The translations under genes were made by a program, and so were the position numbers. A model generated the notes under the pieces. That model was not told the origin of the DNA and did no database searches. It saw only the letters and a list, made by a program, of their open reading frames with translations. 64,000 nucleotides of DNA. Source: Solanum dulcamara. Its lineage: Eukaryota; Streptophyta; Magnoliopsida; Solanales; Solanaceae. Location: assembly GCF_947179165.1 (NCBI RefSeq), contig NC_077241.1, forward strand, positions 30,561,246 through 30,625,245, given 5' to 3'. Every line of letters begins with the position of its first letter. The stretch's first letter is position 1. Below, piece after piece: positions 21,405 to 32,850 of this stretch.

Positions 21405-21899
21405 TTAAATAAGCTTTACCTTTTCCACCTCCTGTTGGACTATGTTTGGACCTATTAGTTGTGTTACGCCAACATCGAACCAACCGATAGGGGACATACA
21501 CTTCCTGCCGTATAAAGCCTTATATGGCGCCATCTGAATGCTGGAGTGATAACTGTTATTGTAGGCAAACTCAATAAGTAGTATATGATCATCCCAGCTG
21601 CCTTTAAAGTCAATTATGCAAACTCGTAACATATCCTCTAGCGTTTGAATAGTACGCTCGGCTTGTCCATCAATCTGGGGATGAAATGCTATGATAAGGC
21701 TTACTTGCGTCCCCAAGCCTTCTTGGAATGACCGCCAAAAGTGGGCTGTGAATTGGGCTCCCCTATCTGAGATAATAGAGGTGGGAATTGTATGAAGTCG
21801 CACTATCTCTTTGATGTACAATTTTGCATAGTCTTCTACCGAGTATGTGGTCCTGACTGGGAGGAAGTGGGTTGATTTTGTCAGCTTATCCACAATAAC
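21405..21899 (-). pseudogene. pol: Integrase catalytic core (element III)
   Basis: DDE core: MDKLTKSTHFLPV (first Asp, residue 2 of this frame), IISDRGAQFTAHFW (second Asp, residue 43) and HPQIDGQAERTIQTL (Glu, residue 79). The last two are 35 residues apart, the usual DD35E spacing. All three catalytic residues are kept. It continues with LIEFAYNNSYHSSIQMAPY and ALYGRKCMSP. The frame is separated from the zinc-finger part by one stop at about 21900, where QDSI is followed by TAG instead of the expected Trp codon. It is broken again toward the C-terminal domain between 21333 and 21405. Confidence 0.9.
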
Positions 21900-22230
21900 C
21901 TATATGGAATCCTGCTTTCGGAGAGTGAGAGGTAAGCCGATAATGAAATCCATGTTAATTGCTTCCCATTTCCAGGTTGGAACTTCCATATCTTGTAGTA
22001 GCCCACCCGGTTTCTGATGTTCCACTTTAACTTGTTGGCAATTCGGGCACTGGGCTACAAACTCAACTATATCTTTCTTCATACCCTCCCACCAATATAA
22101 ATCCTTGAGGTCATGATACATCTTGGTTGACCCCAGATGAATAGAATAACGGGCATGGTGTGCCTCTCCCAGTACTTGCTGTCATAAACCTACAACTTTT
22201 GGTACACAGACTCTGCCTTGATATCGTAGT
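21900..22230 (-). pseudogene. pol: Integrase zinc-finger domain (element III)
   Basis: HHCC-type finger: EAHHARYSIHLGSTKMY (His pair), DLYWWEGMKKDIVEFVAQCP and CPNCQQVKVEH (Cys pair), then WKWEAINMDFIIGLPLTLRK. One in-frame stop lies upstream of it (GL*QQVLGEAHH, near 22180). Confidence 0.85.
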
Positions 22231-22444
22231 ATCCCACCGGCCATGATTTTAAATGAAGTTGGCCAGATAATTTCAATTTTACCTAATGTTTTGTACTTAT
22301 TAAAGGATGTCATTCAACTTAGTTCAGCTTATCAAGGATATGACCTTAGATATGAGGTCGCGGAGGACACATATTAGAATAGAAGGTTAGTGGGTAGGAG
22401 TGTGTTGTCATGTATCCGTCCATACTAGTATGTAGTTGTAGTAT
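22231..22444 (-). other. Short linker where RNase H is expected
   Basis: Only about 210 bases lie between the last RT-like residues ([15 protein letters not shown]) and the integrase region, and I recognise no RNase H motif there. Ty3/gypsy elements normally carry several hundred bases of RNase H between these domains. The local sequence looks scrambled, so an internal deletion is likely. Confidence 0.5.
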
Positions 22445-23483
22445 TGCTCTTGTCACTATAAGCCTTTCCACGAACCTCCTATAGTATCTTGCTAATCCTA
22501 AGAAGCTACGTACCTCCGTAGGGGTTGTAGGTCTTGGCCAAGCCTTTACGGCCTCAATTGTTTGTGTATCTACTCGAATACCGTCAGTTCCAATAATGTG
22601 TCCAAGAAAAGCCACTGACATTAACCAAAATTCGCTTTTAGAGAATTTAGCGTATAATTTCTGATGTCGAATTACCCCAAGTACCGCCCGTAAGTAATCC
22701 GCATGTTCCATCTCTGTTTGTGAATAGACCAGAATATCATCAATAAATATGATCATGAACAAATATAGAAATGGTTTCAACACTCGGTTCATTAAATCCA
22801 TAAATACTACTGGAGCGTTTGTCAGCCCAAAAGACATCACCTTAAACTCATAATGCCCATACTGGGTCCTGAATGCGGTCTTTGGTATATCCGTTTCCCT
22901 TACCCGCACCTAATGATAGCCTGACCGTAGGTCTATCTTGGAAAAACATTGGGCACCCTGCAACTGGTCAAAACAAATCATCAATCCTGGGGAGGGGATA
23001 TCTGTTCTTAATTGTTACCTTATTCAGCTGCCTATAGTCAATACACATTCGCAGCGATCCATCTTTCTTTTTCACAAACAGTACTGGTGCTCCCCATGGT
23101 GATATACTGGGCCTAATAAACCCTTTCTCCAGTAGGTCCCTCAACTGCTACTTTAGCTCCTTTAATTCCTTGGGTGCCATTCTATATAGGGGGATAGAAA
23201 TAGGCTGAGTATCTCGTGGTACGTCTATAGTGAACTCTATTTCCCATTCTAGAGGGAGGCCTGGAAGTTCATCTGGAAACACATCTGGATATTCATTAAC
23301 CACGGGCACCGATAGAAAAGTTGGCACTTCAGCTTCCAAATCATGTATGCGGACTAAATGATAAATGTACCCCTTGTTAATCATTTTCCTTGCCTTAAGA
23401 TATGAAATAAACCTACCCTTTGGTGACGCTGTGTTTCCTAACCACTCGACAATTGGTCTGCCTGAGAACTGAAATCGAACCAT
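22445..23483 (-). pseudogene. pol: Reverse transcriptase (element III)
   Basis: The N-terminal part in 23148-23483 has VVNEYPDVFPDELPGLPLEW and YRMAPKELKELK. After a TAG the reading continues with [40 protein letters not shown] and [10 protein letters not shown] (about 22980-23146). A one-base insertion in a T run follows, and another stop at about 22910. The frame 22445-22909 then has [34 protein letters not shown], the catalytic [10 protein letters not shown] (YxDD-type box) and [14 protein letters not shown]. Order and motifs are those of a complete RT domain apart from two stops and one frameshift. Confidence 0.9.
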
Positions 23484-23797
23484 TTTTTTTTACAGTCTAC
23501 GTTGGCATGACAAGAAGCTAGCCAATCCATACCCATAATAACATCAAATTCCACCATATCTAACTCTATCAAATCAGCCAAGGTATGATGACTATACTCA
23601 TTTATCGGGCAATGTCTATATACCTGCTTTACCACAATAGAGTCCCCTACTGGCGTAGCAACCTCAAATGATTCTATTGACTCCGGCTTAACTCCGATTC
23701 TACTAGAAACAAAAAGAGATATATATGATAAATTAGAACCTAGATCCATCAACGCATATACGTCCTGAGAAAAGATTGATAATGTACCTGTGACCAC
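23438..23797 (-). pseudogene. pol: Aspartic protease (element III)
   Basis: Frame with MVTGTLSIFSQDVYALMDLG: the active-site region reads ALMDLGSNLSYIS, with Asp at residue 18 and Leu in the place usually taken by Ser, Thr or Pro (an odd D-L-G). DVIMGMDWLASCHANVDC near residues 85-102 is the typical C-terminal protease block. It overlaps the RT-side frame by 45 bases in another frame, so a frameshift separates them near 23460 (an eight-T run). Confidence 0.85.
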
Positions 23798-25199
23798 ATT
23801 TGGTGATGCTTCCTGGTCCTACCTACTAGCTAAAGCATATATACGATTAGAAGGACCGCCAAAACTGGAAGCTCCACCATGGCCTCTACCACGGCCTGCT
23901 GGTAGCTGCATTCCCAGCACCATCGGGCGCATAGCCACAAAAGAAGAAGAACCCACAACTGACCTAGTTAGCTGAGCCATACCACTTGGAGTACTATTAA
24001 GTGGGCATTCTCTCTCAATATGGCCCTGATGGACACAAGAAAAACACGCACCGGTAGTCCAACGACATTCCCCAAAATGAGGCCTATTACAATGGGGACA
24101 CTCGGGTATCGGTGGTCTTGACTGTCGAGAACTCTGGTCCCCCTATATACCTGAAGCTCTAGATCTTTGTCTGGCCCCTGAATATTTAACGCTTTCAACT
24201 CGTCCACCTGGAAACTATAGAGGTACACTCCGAGATGGCTGGGAGAGGTATCTACCAAACTGCTGGAATCGCCTGCTGCAAAATTCCCCTGGATAATCAA
24301 CTGACTTAGCCCTCTTAGGTTGACTTCTATCAAACCCTCTGTCAGGCTGACGCCTTCTATGTCGCTCTTCTACCCCTTGGGCATATGCTTGTACCCGGGC
24401 AATATCCATGCCTAGCTGAGAAGCTATGGCCATAAAGCTATCAACCAAGTAAAGATCCAAGCCCATAACGTATTGATGCACCCTGTCTGCCATATCAGCT
24501 ACAACTGTGTAGACATGTCTTGCCAATGAGTCAAACTCAAGGCTATAGTCTCTAACACTCCTACCGTTCTGCTTCAACTACAAGAATCTATCCACCCTGG
24601 ATCGTCTCATTTTTGGAGACAGGAAGTAGTAAAGAAAAGCTCCTACAAAATCATCCCATTCAGCTGGAGGAGCACCCTCGCCCCTTGATAACTCCTAAGA
24701 TTCGTACTAGTTAGCGGCTACATCACGTAGCCTATAGGAGGCCAATTCAACCGACTCAGTCTCTGAAGACCTAATGATTCACAGTGTAAGCTGCATTTGT
24801 TGACTAAATTTCTATGGGTCCTTGGTAGTCCTTGATCCATAAAATTTTGGAGGGTTACAAGCTAGGAAGTCACGGACCCTCAAGCTATCTTGTCTGTTGG
24901 CATCATCTGGGCCACGCCTCTGGGCCTATCCTGCCATTAGCCTAGTCAATAGCTGCACGACATTCTCATAGCTCTATCCTCCACCCCTTGCTGCAGGATG
25001 AGAGGCTCTTGTATTGGAGGTTCAAAATCTGCAGCTGCTGCTGCCCCAAGCTCCTCTAGAGGTGACGGCGTAGTAGAGCTCACTGACTGGAGTACAATCC
25101 TCAGCATAGATTGGGTATGGGCCCTAGTAATGGGGTCTGACTAGTTTCCCCCATTGCTGACTTGCCTTTCTAGGCCATGGTCGCTTTCCTTGGAGGCAT
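23798..25199 (-). pseudogene. gag: gag polyprotein remnant (element III)
   Basis: Start codon at 25199 (MPPRKATMA), with a TAG at codon 10 where element I has CAG, and frameshifts after that. Later pieces: MKQNGRSVRDYSLEFDSLAR and DRVHQYVMGLDLYLVDSFMA, VQAYAQGVEERHRRRQPDRG (24215-24577), then zinc knuckles between about 24000 and 24110: a CPHCNRPHFGEC half motif and CFSCVHQGHIEREC (CX2CX4HX4C). The 24600-25140 stretch is gag core with stops (ELVAVHH-type residues are no longer open). It aligns with element I throughout. Confidence 0.82.
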
Positions 25200-25386
25200 T
25201 ACTATAAACATATAGATCGGTTAGTGAAGGGTCATCCTGAAAATATAGCTCTATCGCATTATCTAAAATAAGAAAGAAAGTAACATCGTAAATGTCCTGT
25301 AGCCTCCTGTCTATAGGTGTGGTGCACAACACACCGATAAACAAGCCTCTACTAGACACGGTCTGTGGATACTCTAAGAAAGAACT

Positions 25387-25398
25387 GCTCTGATACCA
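25387..25398 (-). promoter_or_regulatory. Primer-binding site, initiator tRNA-Met type (element III)
   Basis: Minus strand TGGTATCAGAGC, a perfect match to the common plant iMet PBS, 4 bases inside the LTR end at 25403. Confidence 0.92.
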
Positions 25399-25402
25399 CT
25401 TT

Positions 25403-25449
25403 TGTACAACCCAACCTCGTAGGCCGTGATGGGTGCCTAAACTGGACAT
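25403..25449 (-). mobile_element. 5' LTR stub of element III
   Basis: TGTACAACCCAACCTCGTAGG (plus reading) is the LTR end. It breaks after about 47 bases into plus-strand LTR sequence. Confidence 0.8.
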
Positions 25450-26316
25450 TAATTATATCTCAAGGTCCCGGGCCGGATATATATATGATGATATAATGGA
25501 AAATGTGGATTGAGCCATATGTTCTTCGACATTATTTTAAATTACGGATCGGGCCGAACGTTCCTTGGTGTGTTTTACTATATGAGGATGGTATGCTATA
25601 GACGTACACTACTTTTTTACCGAGTCCCTCACTTAAGGGCCGGATACTTTATGTAGGCATGCATATGAAAATATATGGATATATTTGTGACCCCGAGACC
25701 TAGAGTGGACCATATATGCTATGATGACACATGAGATTATGCCGTATACAATAATATGATGACGTATACGATGACATAATGAAATGATATACATGATGAT
25801 ATGACAATACTTGATTATAATGAAACGATTATGATACCGAGTTCACTAGAAGGTCGGGTACAGGGTATTATAAGGTATATGACTGCATGTCCTAAGCTGC
25901 AGGTACAGTAATCTGTTAACTGTTATATATGTTTTCTGTGTGCCCATTTTAGTTGTTGTTTCAGTTATGATATGTTATGTTTTATATACTCAGTACATAT
26001 GTCGTACTGAACCCCCATTATCTGGAGGGCTGCGTTTCATGCCCGTAGGTACAGATGTTCATGTTGGATATCCGCTAGCTTAGTATTTCCACTCAGCTAT
26101 GTTGGATGTGCTTCGCTATTCTGGAGCCTTACTGTTGATGCTGGTCATTGATGTATATTTTTATTTATTCAGGGGTACTGTGGGAGCCCGGTCCTGCCAT
26201 ATGATACAGTTATTACTCTTAGAGGTCTATAGACATGTGTATGTGGTTTATTTGTAAGTTTGTTTTAGTTGTCCTCATACGAAGTATTGTAAATGTTTTC
26301 ATGATATGGCAGCCTA
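25450..26316 (+). mobile_element. Plus LTR fragment, probably 5' LTR of element H
   Basis: Matches the 3' half of solo LTR M (about 18950-20020): GGTCCCGGGCCGG, CCGAGTCCCTCACTTAAGG, hairpin pair near 25990-26030, and GGCAGCCTAGTCG. It stops about 180 bases before a normal LTR end and joins a minus LTR tail at 26317. Assignment to H is by position and orientation. Confidence 0.7.
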
Positions 26317-26396
26317 GTCGTAGCTTATACGGCTCACATGATAGTGTCTAAGGAACTTAAGAAGACATTCCGAGCTCGAGAGTGTGGGGTGTAACA
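26317..26396 (-). mobile_element. Truncated tail of solo LTR K (leftmost tandem unit)
   Basis: TAGCTTATACGGCTCACATG...GTGTGGGGTGTAACA, the same as 33108-33187 and 40051-40130, followed by the same TACGT target-site copy (26397-26401). Confidence 0.85.
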
Positions 26397-27064
26397 TACG
26401 TATACGCAAAATTCTGTAACATATCAAACATCCCTTAGATATCATCATAAAGCATGTTCAAGATCCCCTAGGTATAGGAGCTTACACATCCCAACACTAT
26501 TCAACCTATAGGAGGCTCAAGGGTCGTAGTTCAACTACTTCCAGGCCTTTATCATTAAAAAGTGGGTACAAGTCATGAGTTACATTTAAAATCTATAAAT
26601 GGGGCTATATCCAAATCCATGTCCTATAGAACCTTTAGTATAGTCCTTCTCAAAATAGGAAAAGACAAGCTTTACATGCACCACTTCCTATCACATGGAA
26701 GACTTGAAAAGTAATGACTCAACTTGTTACAGGAGTTCTAATCAGTAGGAAGTGAACCAAAGTCTTAACTCACCCTCAGAGTTTTAAGAGTGGAATAACT
26801 TCAAACTTCATATACAAAATACTTAAATCTAAGTCGTGCCAAAGGAGAGGAAGAATAACTTTACATACACTACTTCTCAGTATATAGAATACTTGAGGAA
26901 TGGAAGCTTAACCACTTTAAGAGTATTAACATTCAACTTTGAACATGAATTATGAATCATGAACCATGTTCAGAGCTCATGAATAGAGTTACCCCAAGCT
27001 TCATACACATATCACTTGTCACTTAGATCTAACACATGCCCAAAAGAAAGAACATATAGGCTCT
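26397..27064 (-). mobile_element. Right part of solo LTR J, tandem copy 0
   Basis: Repeats 33188-33855 and 40131-40798. It starts with the TACGT duplication and runs through LTR middle sequence (TGCCAAAGGAGAGGAAGAAT, ACATGCCCAAAAGAAAGAAC). Confidence 0.85.
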
Positions 27065-28092
27065 AGGATGTTACTTTCTTTTGGATCTAAGATCGTGCGA
27101 TAGAGCTGAGTCATAGAGAGTGAAATTCCTCATATAAACTTGTGATTTTAGCAGGAGGACCACATCGGTAGAAGCAAGAAACTGACGATATCGAAAGTTA
27201 CACCGCACGCAGGTAAGCAAAGGCACGAAAGACATAATTAGGTAAGGTATTGAAATGTGATTAACATATATAATTGAAAAGTGAAAGGAATAGTAAGCAG
27301 GAAAGTGTAACAGGTATAGTTCGAATGGACATAAGAGGTAAGTCCATTTCCATACTATTAATTACGGGCGACCTGTGTGGCTGTGAGATGGGATTATATG
27401 TCTATACATGTGTGCCCTGTGTGGCTGCTATATGATATGACCTGAATGTATATATGCATGCCCTGTGAGGAACTGTTGGCGATTCTTGCGTGCAGGTATT
27501 GAGGTAGCAAGAAATACAGAGGAAACTCTGCCCAAATTTTCCTAGAAATAAGAAGAGAAGGAGATATAGGACTGTAATATGTCTTGGAAGGTTGTTCCCA
27601 AAACAATAATGAGATTTGATTAAACTACGAGTGTGGCTGACCTCGAGAAATGAGTTAATTACTGAATTGACGGCAATAGAAACTAGGAGATCAATACTGA
27701 TATGGTAAAACGAATTTGGAAAAGACTTGTGACCCTAAGAAAATGATTTAGGGAAGACTGATAGTTCTAGATAGAATGATATATTAAGGCACCGACGAAA
27801 GTGGCACACAAGGATACACTATGACAAGTTATATTAAAAAGAAGTAACAATATGATGAAGACGAGAGTAGAAGGGACAAAGGATGGTGACAAATGTGAAG
27901 TATTAATAAGACAGCTTGTGAGACATTAAGGATAAGACTAACTAAAAAGGGTAAGCAACCCATAATAAGAATCGTGAAGAATGTTAAACAGTGTTATACT
28001 ATAGGATTGAATGCGAATAAGATACTATGTGAATATAATGAAGATCGTTATGAGAGTAAGGAAAGCCTAGTAAAGAAGTAATTGAAGGATAC
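27065..28092 (+). mobile_element. Element H internal leader module, tandem copy 1
   Basis: Aligns with the leader of elements II (5580-6400) and E (49825-50560): AGGATGTTACTTTC, GATCGTGCGATAGAGCTGAG, GCAGGTAAGCAAAGGC, CCCTGTGTGGCTG (27417), CCCTGTGAGG (27460) and AGAGGAAACTCTGCCC (27516). There is no gag frame. It ends in GATAC (28088-28092), the left target-site copy of solo LTR J. Confidence 0.75.
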
Positions 28093-29167
28093 TGTCATGA
28101 CCCAACCCCGTAGGCTGTGACTGGGGTCCGACCTGGACCCTCGTGTACCTATCTATCGACTATAGTCAAATTGGACTATGTATAACGTGATACTGCTCAC
28201 AAAAACCTCAATAGGTTAAAACTTTTTCATGTTCATATAGCCTTCTAAATATAGGAACCAAATACATGAACCCAATGGGTGATAAAATATTCATACATGT
28301 GTAGCCTCTTTCATTTGCATCATGTCATGAAAGGGAAAGCCAGCCGACAAGGCTGCCACAACATAATAGCTTTTATAACATATCGCATAGGCATAACCAA
28401 AATAAACTCCTAAACAACCCACACATATATATCTACAAGCCTCTAAGAATAGGAACGACAACATATAGAGGGACAGGTCCCCCACCGTACCCCTACATAA
28501 ACAAATATATACATCACAGGACCAGTACCCAAAATCTAGGCTTCGAAATAGTGGAGCTCTTCCAACATAGCTGAGCGGAAATCCTAAGCTGGTGGATCTA
28601 CGAAATGAACATCTATACCTGCGGGCATGAAACGCAGCCCCCCAGAGAAAGGGGGGTCAGCACGATATATGTACTGAGTATATAAGCATATATAACTGAG
28701 ATAACAATTGAAACAGGGATGGAAGAAACCAAGTATAGCATTTAATAGGGTACTGTACCTGCGTCTCATATAATAAAGTCATATATACCATTATCACGTA
28801 CCGTATCTGGCCCGCTCAGGGACTCAGTGTTACAAACACATCATCTATCATGATAAGCATATGCACATTGTTAGCACTATAGAACGTACAGCCCGATCTA
28901 TATATTTAGCAAGCACATGCCGAGGAACGATTGCCCGATCCATATACCGCATGATAATACCGTGGTACGATGGCCCGATCCATATATTACATGATGATGC
29001 CGAGGTACGATGGCCCAATTCATATAATGCATAATAATACCGAGGTACGACGGCCCGATCCATATAATGCATAATCTGTCGTGGAACGTATGACCCGATC
29101 CATACATAGCAAAATGTGTCGAGGTACGTTTGGCCCGATCGATATATATATCATAATGCATATACGT
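28093..29167 (-). mobile_element. Left part of solo LTR J, tandem copy 1
   Basis: Plus reading starts TGTCATGACCCAACCCCGTAGG after GATAC. It contains the hairpin pair (about 28635-28680) and a ~50-bp repeat run (28880-29160). Broken at 29167 by insertion of solo LTR K after TACGT. Confidence 0.88.
28880..29160. repeat. ~50-bp tandem repeat in solo LTR J
   Basis: Five to six diverged units, each with a CGAGG(T/A)ACGAT core and GCCCGATCCATATA. The second tandem copy is at about 35670-35945. A plus-strand version (GGATCGGACCGAACGTTCCTCGG) is in E's LTR at 56010-56240. Confidence 0.8.
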
Positions 29168-29929
29168 TGTCACGAACCAACCCCGTAGGCCACGACTGGG
29201 ATCTGACCTGGACCCATCCCCCATATACCTAACTATCAACTATGGTCAAATTGAACTGTAAATAAGATAATATAATGTAACAGATCTCCATTGGGCGATA
29301 ACATTTTTATAAACCTGTAGCCCTTTTCGTTTGTATCGTAACATAAAAGGGAATGCAAGCCAACAAGGTGGGACAGAGATCCCGCTGTATAGGCATAATT
29401 GAGACCACTTACGCTTAACCCACATACACGTGACTACAGACCTCTAAGAATAGTAACTGCAACATATGGCGGGATAGGGCCCCCGCCGTACCCTTAAATG
29501 TACAAACATATACATTAAGTGACTAGTATAAAAAATTAGGCTCTAGAACAGTGAAGCACTTCCAATATAGCTGAGAGGAACTCCTAAGCTGATGGATCTC
29601 CAGAATGGACATCTGTACCGGTGGGCATGAAACGCAGCCCCTCAAAAAAAGAGGGGTCAGTACGATATATGTACTGAGTATATAAAGCATAATGCATCAT
29701 AACTGAAAGAACAACTAAAATAGGGATGCAGGGAACCAGTATAATAGTTAATAAGGCACTATACCTGCATCTTATAACATAAGGGCATGTACACCATCTT
29801 TATATATTATATCCGACCCGCTAGAGGACTCGGTGTTACCATGTCATCGCATACGGCATCGTGTCATATGTTACAATTACATTATTATGTTTTCACATGC
29901 ATGCCTATCTATCCTTACATATCATACCA

Positions 29930-30225
29930 TACCCAGCCTAGTATGGGTCTTGGTGTTATAATCATATCATCACATATCGTAGCCGACCCATTAAGGGACT
30001 CGGTGTTATCATCATATCATCATATACTGTACTCGGCCCTTTAGGGGTCTCGGTGTTATAATCATATCATCATATACCATACCCGGCCCATTAGGGGACT
30101 CAGTGTTATAATCATATCATCATATGCCATACTCGGCCCTTTGGGGGACTCGCTGTTATCATCATATCATCATATACCGTTCCCGGCCCTGTAGGGGACT
30201 TAGTGTTATCATCATATCATCATAT
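29930..30225. repeat. ~60-bp minisatellite in solo LTR K copy 1
   Basis: About five units of the pattern CCCGGCCC(T/A)TTAGGGGACTC, GGTGTTAT(A/C)ATCATATC and ATCATATACC. Copy 2 has the same run at about 36725-37020. It is an extension of the 'GGGCCG...GGGACTCGG' blocks seen in other LTRs. Confidence 0.85.
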
Positions 30226-30996
30226 ATAAGTAGATCATTATCTGAGACTAACTAGGGTAATCATACTAAACTATCGTTCGTGGATCAGGATAATAATCAT
30301 CTCAGGTGCCCTTTGAGTGCCAATAGGGCTATATAGGTCTTAGGAATTATAGACATATTTTAGGGAATGCCAATCGGCTTAAGGAAATCATAAAAATCTA
30401 TCATCACAGAGTCCTTAGGAATAGGAGCTCTAAGTCCCACTATTAATCGATATATAGATGGTTTAGGGAAGGTAGCTCAACTACGATGAGAGTTTTCCTG
30501 CAAAGGAGTGAATATGAGACATATAGCGTATTCGGTGCTTAAGAATAGACTTACTCTAGAGCTCGTGTCATGTATCATTTTATTTAAGACATGTCAATAG
30601 AAAGAGAGGGTGGGCCTCACCTGTTTGTCCCTTCCTATCCCAAAGGAGTTTGAGAGAATAATTCACCTATAGTAGGCGTCCTAGTGTTCAGTAGTGGATA
30701 CGAATCAGGAGGTATGATTGGGGCCTTATGAATGGGATTATCCTCACTTGCATACGCAGATATACATATTGCACTTCTATCAATGATATGCCAAGAGAAG
30801 GGAAGGATAGCCTTACATACTCATCACTTCCTAACGTATGGAAAGCTTGAGAAGCCCTAGTTCAATTACTGTAAGAGTGATTTCATCAAAGAGTACATAA
30901 GAACTGTGAATTACACTTGGCATTTAAAGTATATTTACCCTCAAGTTCATAACATTCACTATTTAACTTGAAGACATGCCGAAAGAAGGAAACGTT

Positions 30997-31064
30997 TTGA
31001 ATGTGCACCTGACAAGCAAAGGTTCTCGGGACCACTTTTACAGCTACCAAGCAATCAATCCGTT
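30997..31064. other. 68-base insertion private to K copy 1
   Basis: TTGAATGTGCACCTGACAAG ... GCAATCAATCCGTT lies between AAACGTT and AGCTTTACATA, which are contiguous in copy 2 (37791-37800). It is bounded by a 4-base direct repeat CGTT (30993-30996 and 31061-31064). No terminal inverted repeat or known family is recognised. It must post-date the tandem duplication or have been lost cleanly from copy 2. Confidence 0.6.
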
Positions 31065-32639
31065 AGCTTTACATACACTACTTTTCAGCATATAGAAGAC
31101 TTGAGGGATGGGAGCTTAACTACTTTAGGAGTTTTAACATTTAGAAGTGAGCATGAATTATGAATCATGAATAATATTCAGAGCTCGTGAATAGAATTAC
31201 CCCAGGATTCATACATATATCATTTGTCACTTAAATCTAAGACATGCCCAAAAGAAAAGAGAGACAGGTTTTACATACTTTTGCCAATAATATGGCAAAA
31301 GAACAGTTCACATACCTTGTCTGAATTATTCCTTATCCTGTTTGCCTCGCCGTCCTTTGAACCTATTCAACATGAAATTAATATGAATATCAACCCATTT
31401 TAACTTTCCAGCACCCTAGGTTACACCTTAATATTAATGGAATCTATTTCCTTAGTCGTTTCCCCGACTAGTTTTTTTATTCGCTAAGGCGTCGACGAAA
31501 ATTGGGCAGCACCTCCCCTATAATGTGTCCTATTCAAATTTCCAATTAGGCCCCTAAGACCTATAGCCAACCAACAACAACAACCTGCAGCAACTCACAT
31601 CAACAATATTGAACATAAACTCCAAACGACTTATTCAAAAATACGATATCAGAATAGGGCGTCTAGCCTTTATTTTGTAACGCCTTTAACTATACGAAAT
31701 GACGGGTCATGTGGCTTCAACCAGAAAAACCCTAACCCATATTAAAACATATTTAGGCCCTGCAACAACATATCACACCCCTGCAGCAGCACCTCACATG
31801 AACAACACTATACTTCGACGACAATTTAACTATAACGATGCCAATTTAGTTTATTTCGAACGTCGAGCATTTCTACGACATTCTTAAACATCCAGCAGAA
31901 TACAAAGGGTGTAATACACCATATAAAAACACGATAAACTTCAAATGGAAAGGAAAGACCTTACCTTTCCCAAAATTGGCCAAAACCCGTCAAAATTATC
32001 AAAACGTGAATTCTGGACAGCCTACTATCTTGTATAGTCGCTTAGTCTCAATGAAAGTAATATACATGTGTCTTAGGGTCGCATAAAATTTCGAATTAAC
32101 CCTACAACAATTTTGTACAAAACGATATGCCTAAAATACCAACAACAATCCTTGTAGAATTTCTAAAACGAAATCTGGGCAGCAGCTCCCCCATGCTTCA
32201 CCACCCTTTTTCGAGCATAGAAAAGAAAAATGGGGTTTTAGAGTCTAAATTAAAGTTATATACCTATGAAATATCTTTCCAAAACATCTTGAATAACCTT
32301 AAACTAAGCCTTACACAAGGACTTATACTTGTATTACTAACAACAGTTTAATTCAAAAACGGGTCTGTTCCCTAGCGTTTTCTCTTTAAGCTTCTCTTAG
32401 TTTTCCAAGTGTAGAACTCAAAATATGGTTCTTTAGGTATCGTAATATACATATATACACCTCCAAGTAGTTGAGGAACACCATAGATAATTAATTTACG
32501 GAAAAATATTTGGAGACTTACCTCCTTCTAGGTTTTGCCGTAACTCCTCTCTTCTCCCTCTTAACTTTTCTCTCAATTTTTAAGTGTAGGAAAGGATGAA
32601 CAATGAAGTTCCTAATCATCCATACATATATATATATAT

Positions 32640-32850
32640 GCCTTTTTGGAGAGTGACACATGGCATCCCCTAAGGGTGACACGTGTCACACCCTTAGGCA
32701 GCCACGTCACCTCATGCAACCAATCACACACTGCCACGTGGCGATATAGGACCCACCTCAAGTAGGTGTGTCACCTACTTGGTCCAAGCAGGTGCATCAC
32801 CTACTTAGTCAAAGTAGGTGCATCACCTGCTTGCTTCCGAGTAGGTGATA
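32640..32850 (-). promoter_or_regulatory. LTR promoter region of solo LTR K, copy 1
   Basis: Minus order: repeated AAGTAGGTG/CACCTACTT blocks (about 32752-32835), CCACGTGGCAG (32710), GTGACACGTGTCACCC (32667), then a TATA run at 32623-32640. Copy 2 has the same at about 39590-39790. Confidence 0.5.

Larger units (their letters stand above)
16261..25449 (-). mobile_element. Element III: minus-strand Ty3/gypsy element with recognisable gag-pol
   Basis: 3' LTR part (16261-16498 plus 20214-20753, split by solo LTR M), PPT (20754-20769), gag-pol remnant (20889-25199), PBS (25387-25398) and 5' LTR stub (25403-25449). Domain order on the minus strand is gag, protease, reverse transcriptase, integrase and chromodomain-like tail, as in Ty3/gypsy chromoviruses. 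RNase H is not found. Only a handful of stops and frameshifts are visible, several of them TAG in place of an expected CAG or TGG, as 5-methylcytosine deamination would give. Confidence 0.88.

Noticed and set aside
20754..25402. Endogenous pararetrovirus or env-carrying retrovirus-like element
   Set aside because: An integrase with DDE residues, LTRs, PBS and PPT is present. No movement-protein, coat-protein or env-like frame was found downstream of integrase. It is an ordinary Ty3/gypsy order.
28584..28769. Small open frames repeated at 35375-35560 and 29787-30044/36583-36840
   Set aside because: They recur because of the 6.79-kb duplication, run through minisatellite or hairpin sequence, and differ by frame-neutral chance only. 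Not treated as genes.
29930..30225. Regular repeat-spacer look of the ~60-bp blocks, considered as CRISPR-like
   Set aside because: Units are contiguous and vary throughout, with no unique spacers, and the context is a plant LTR.
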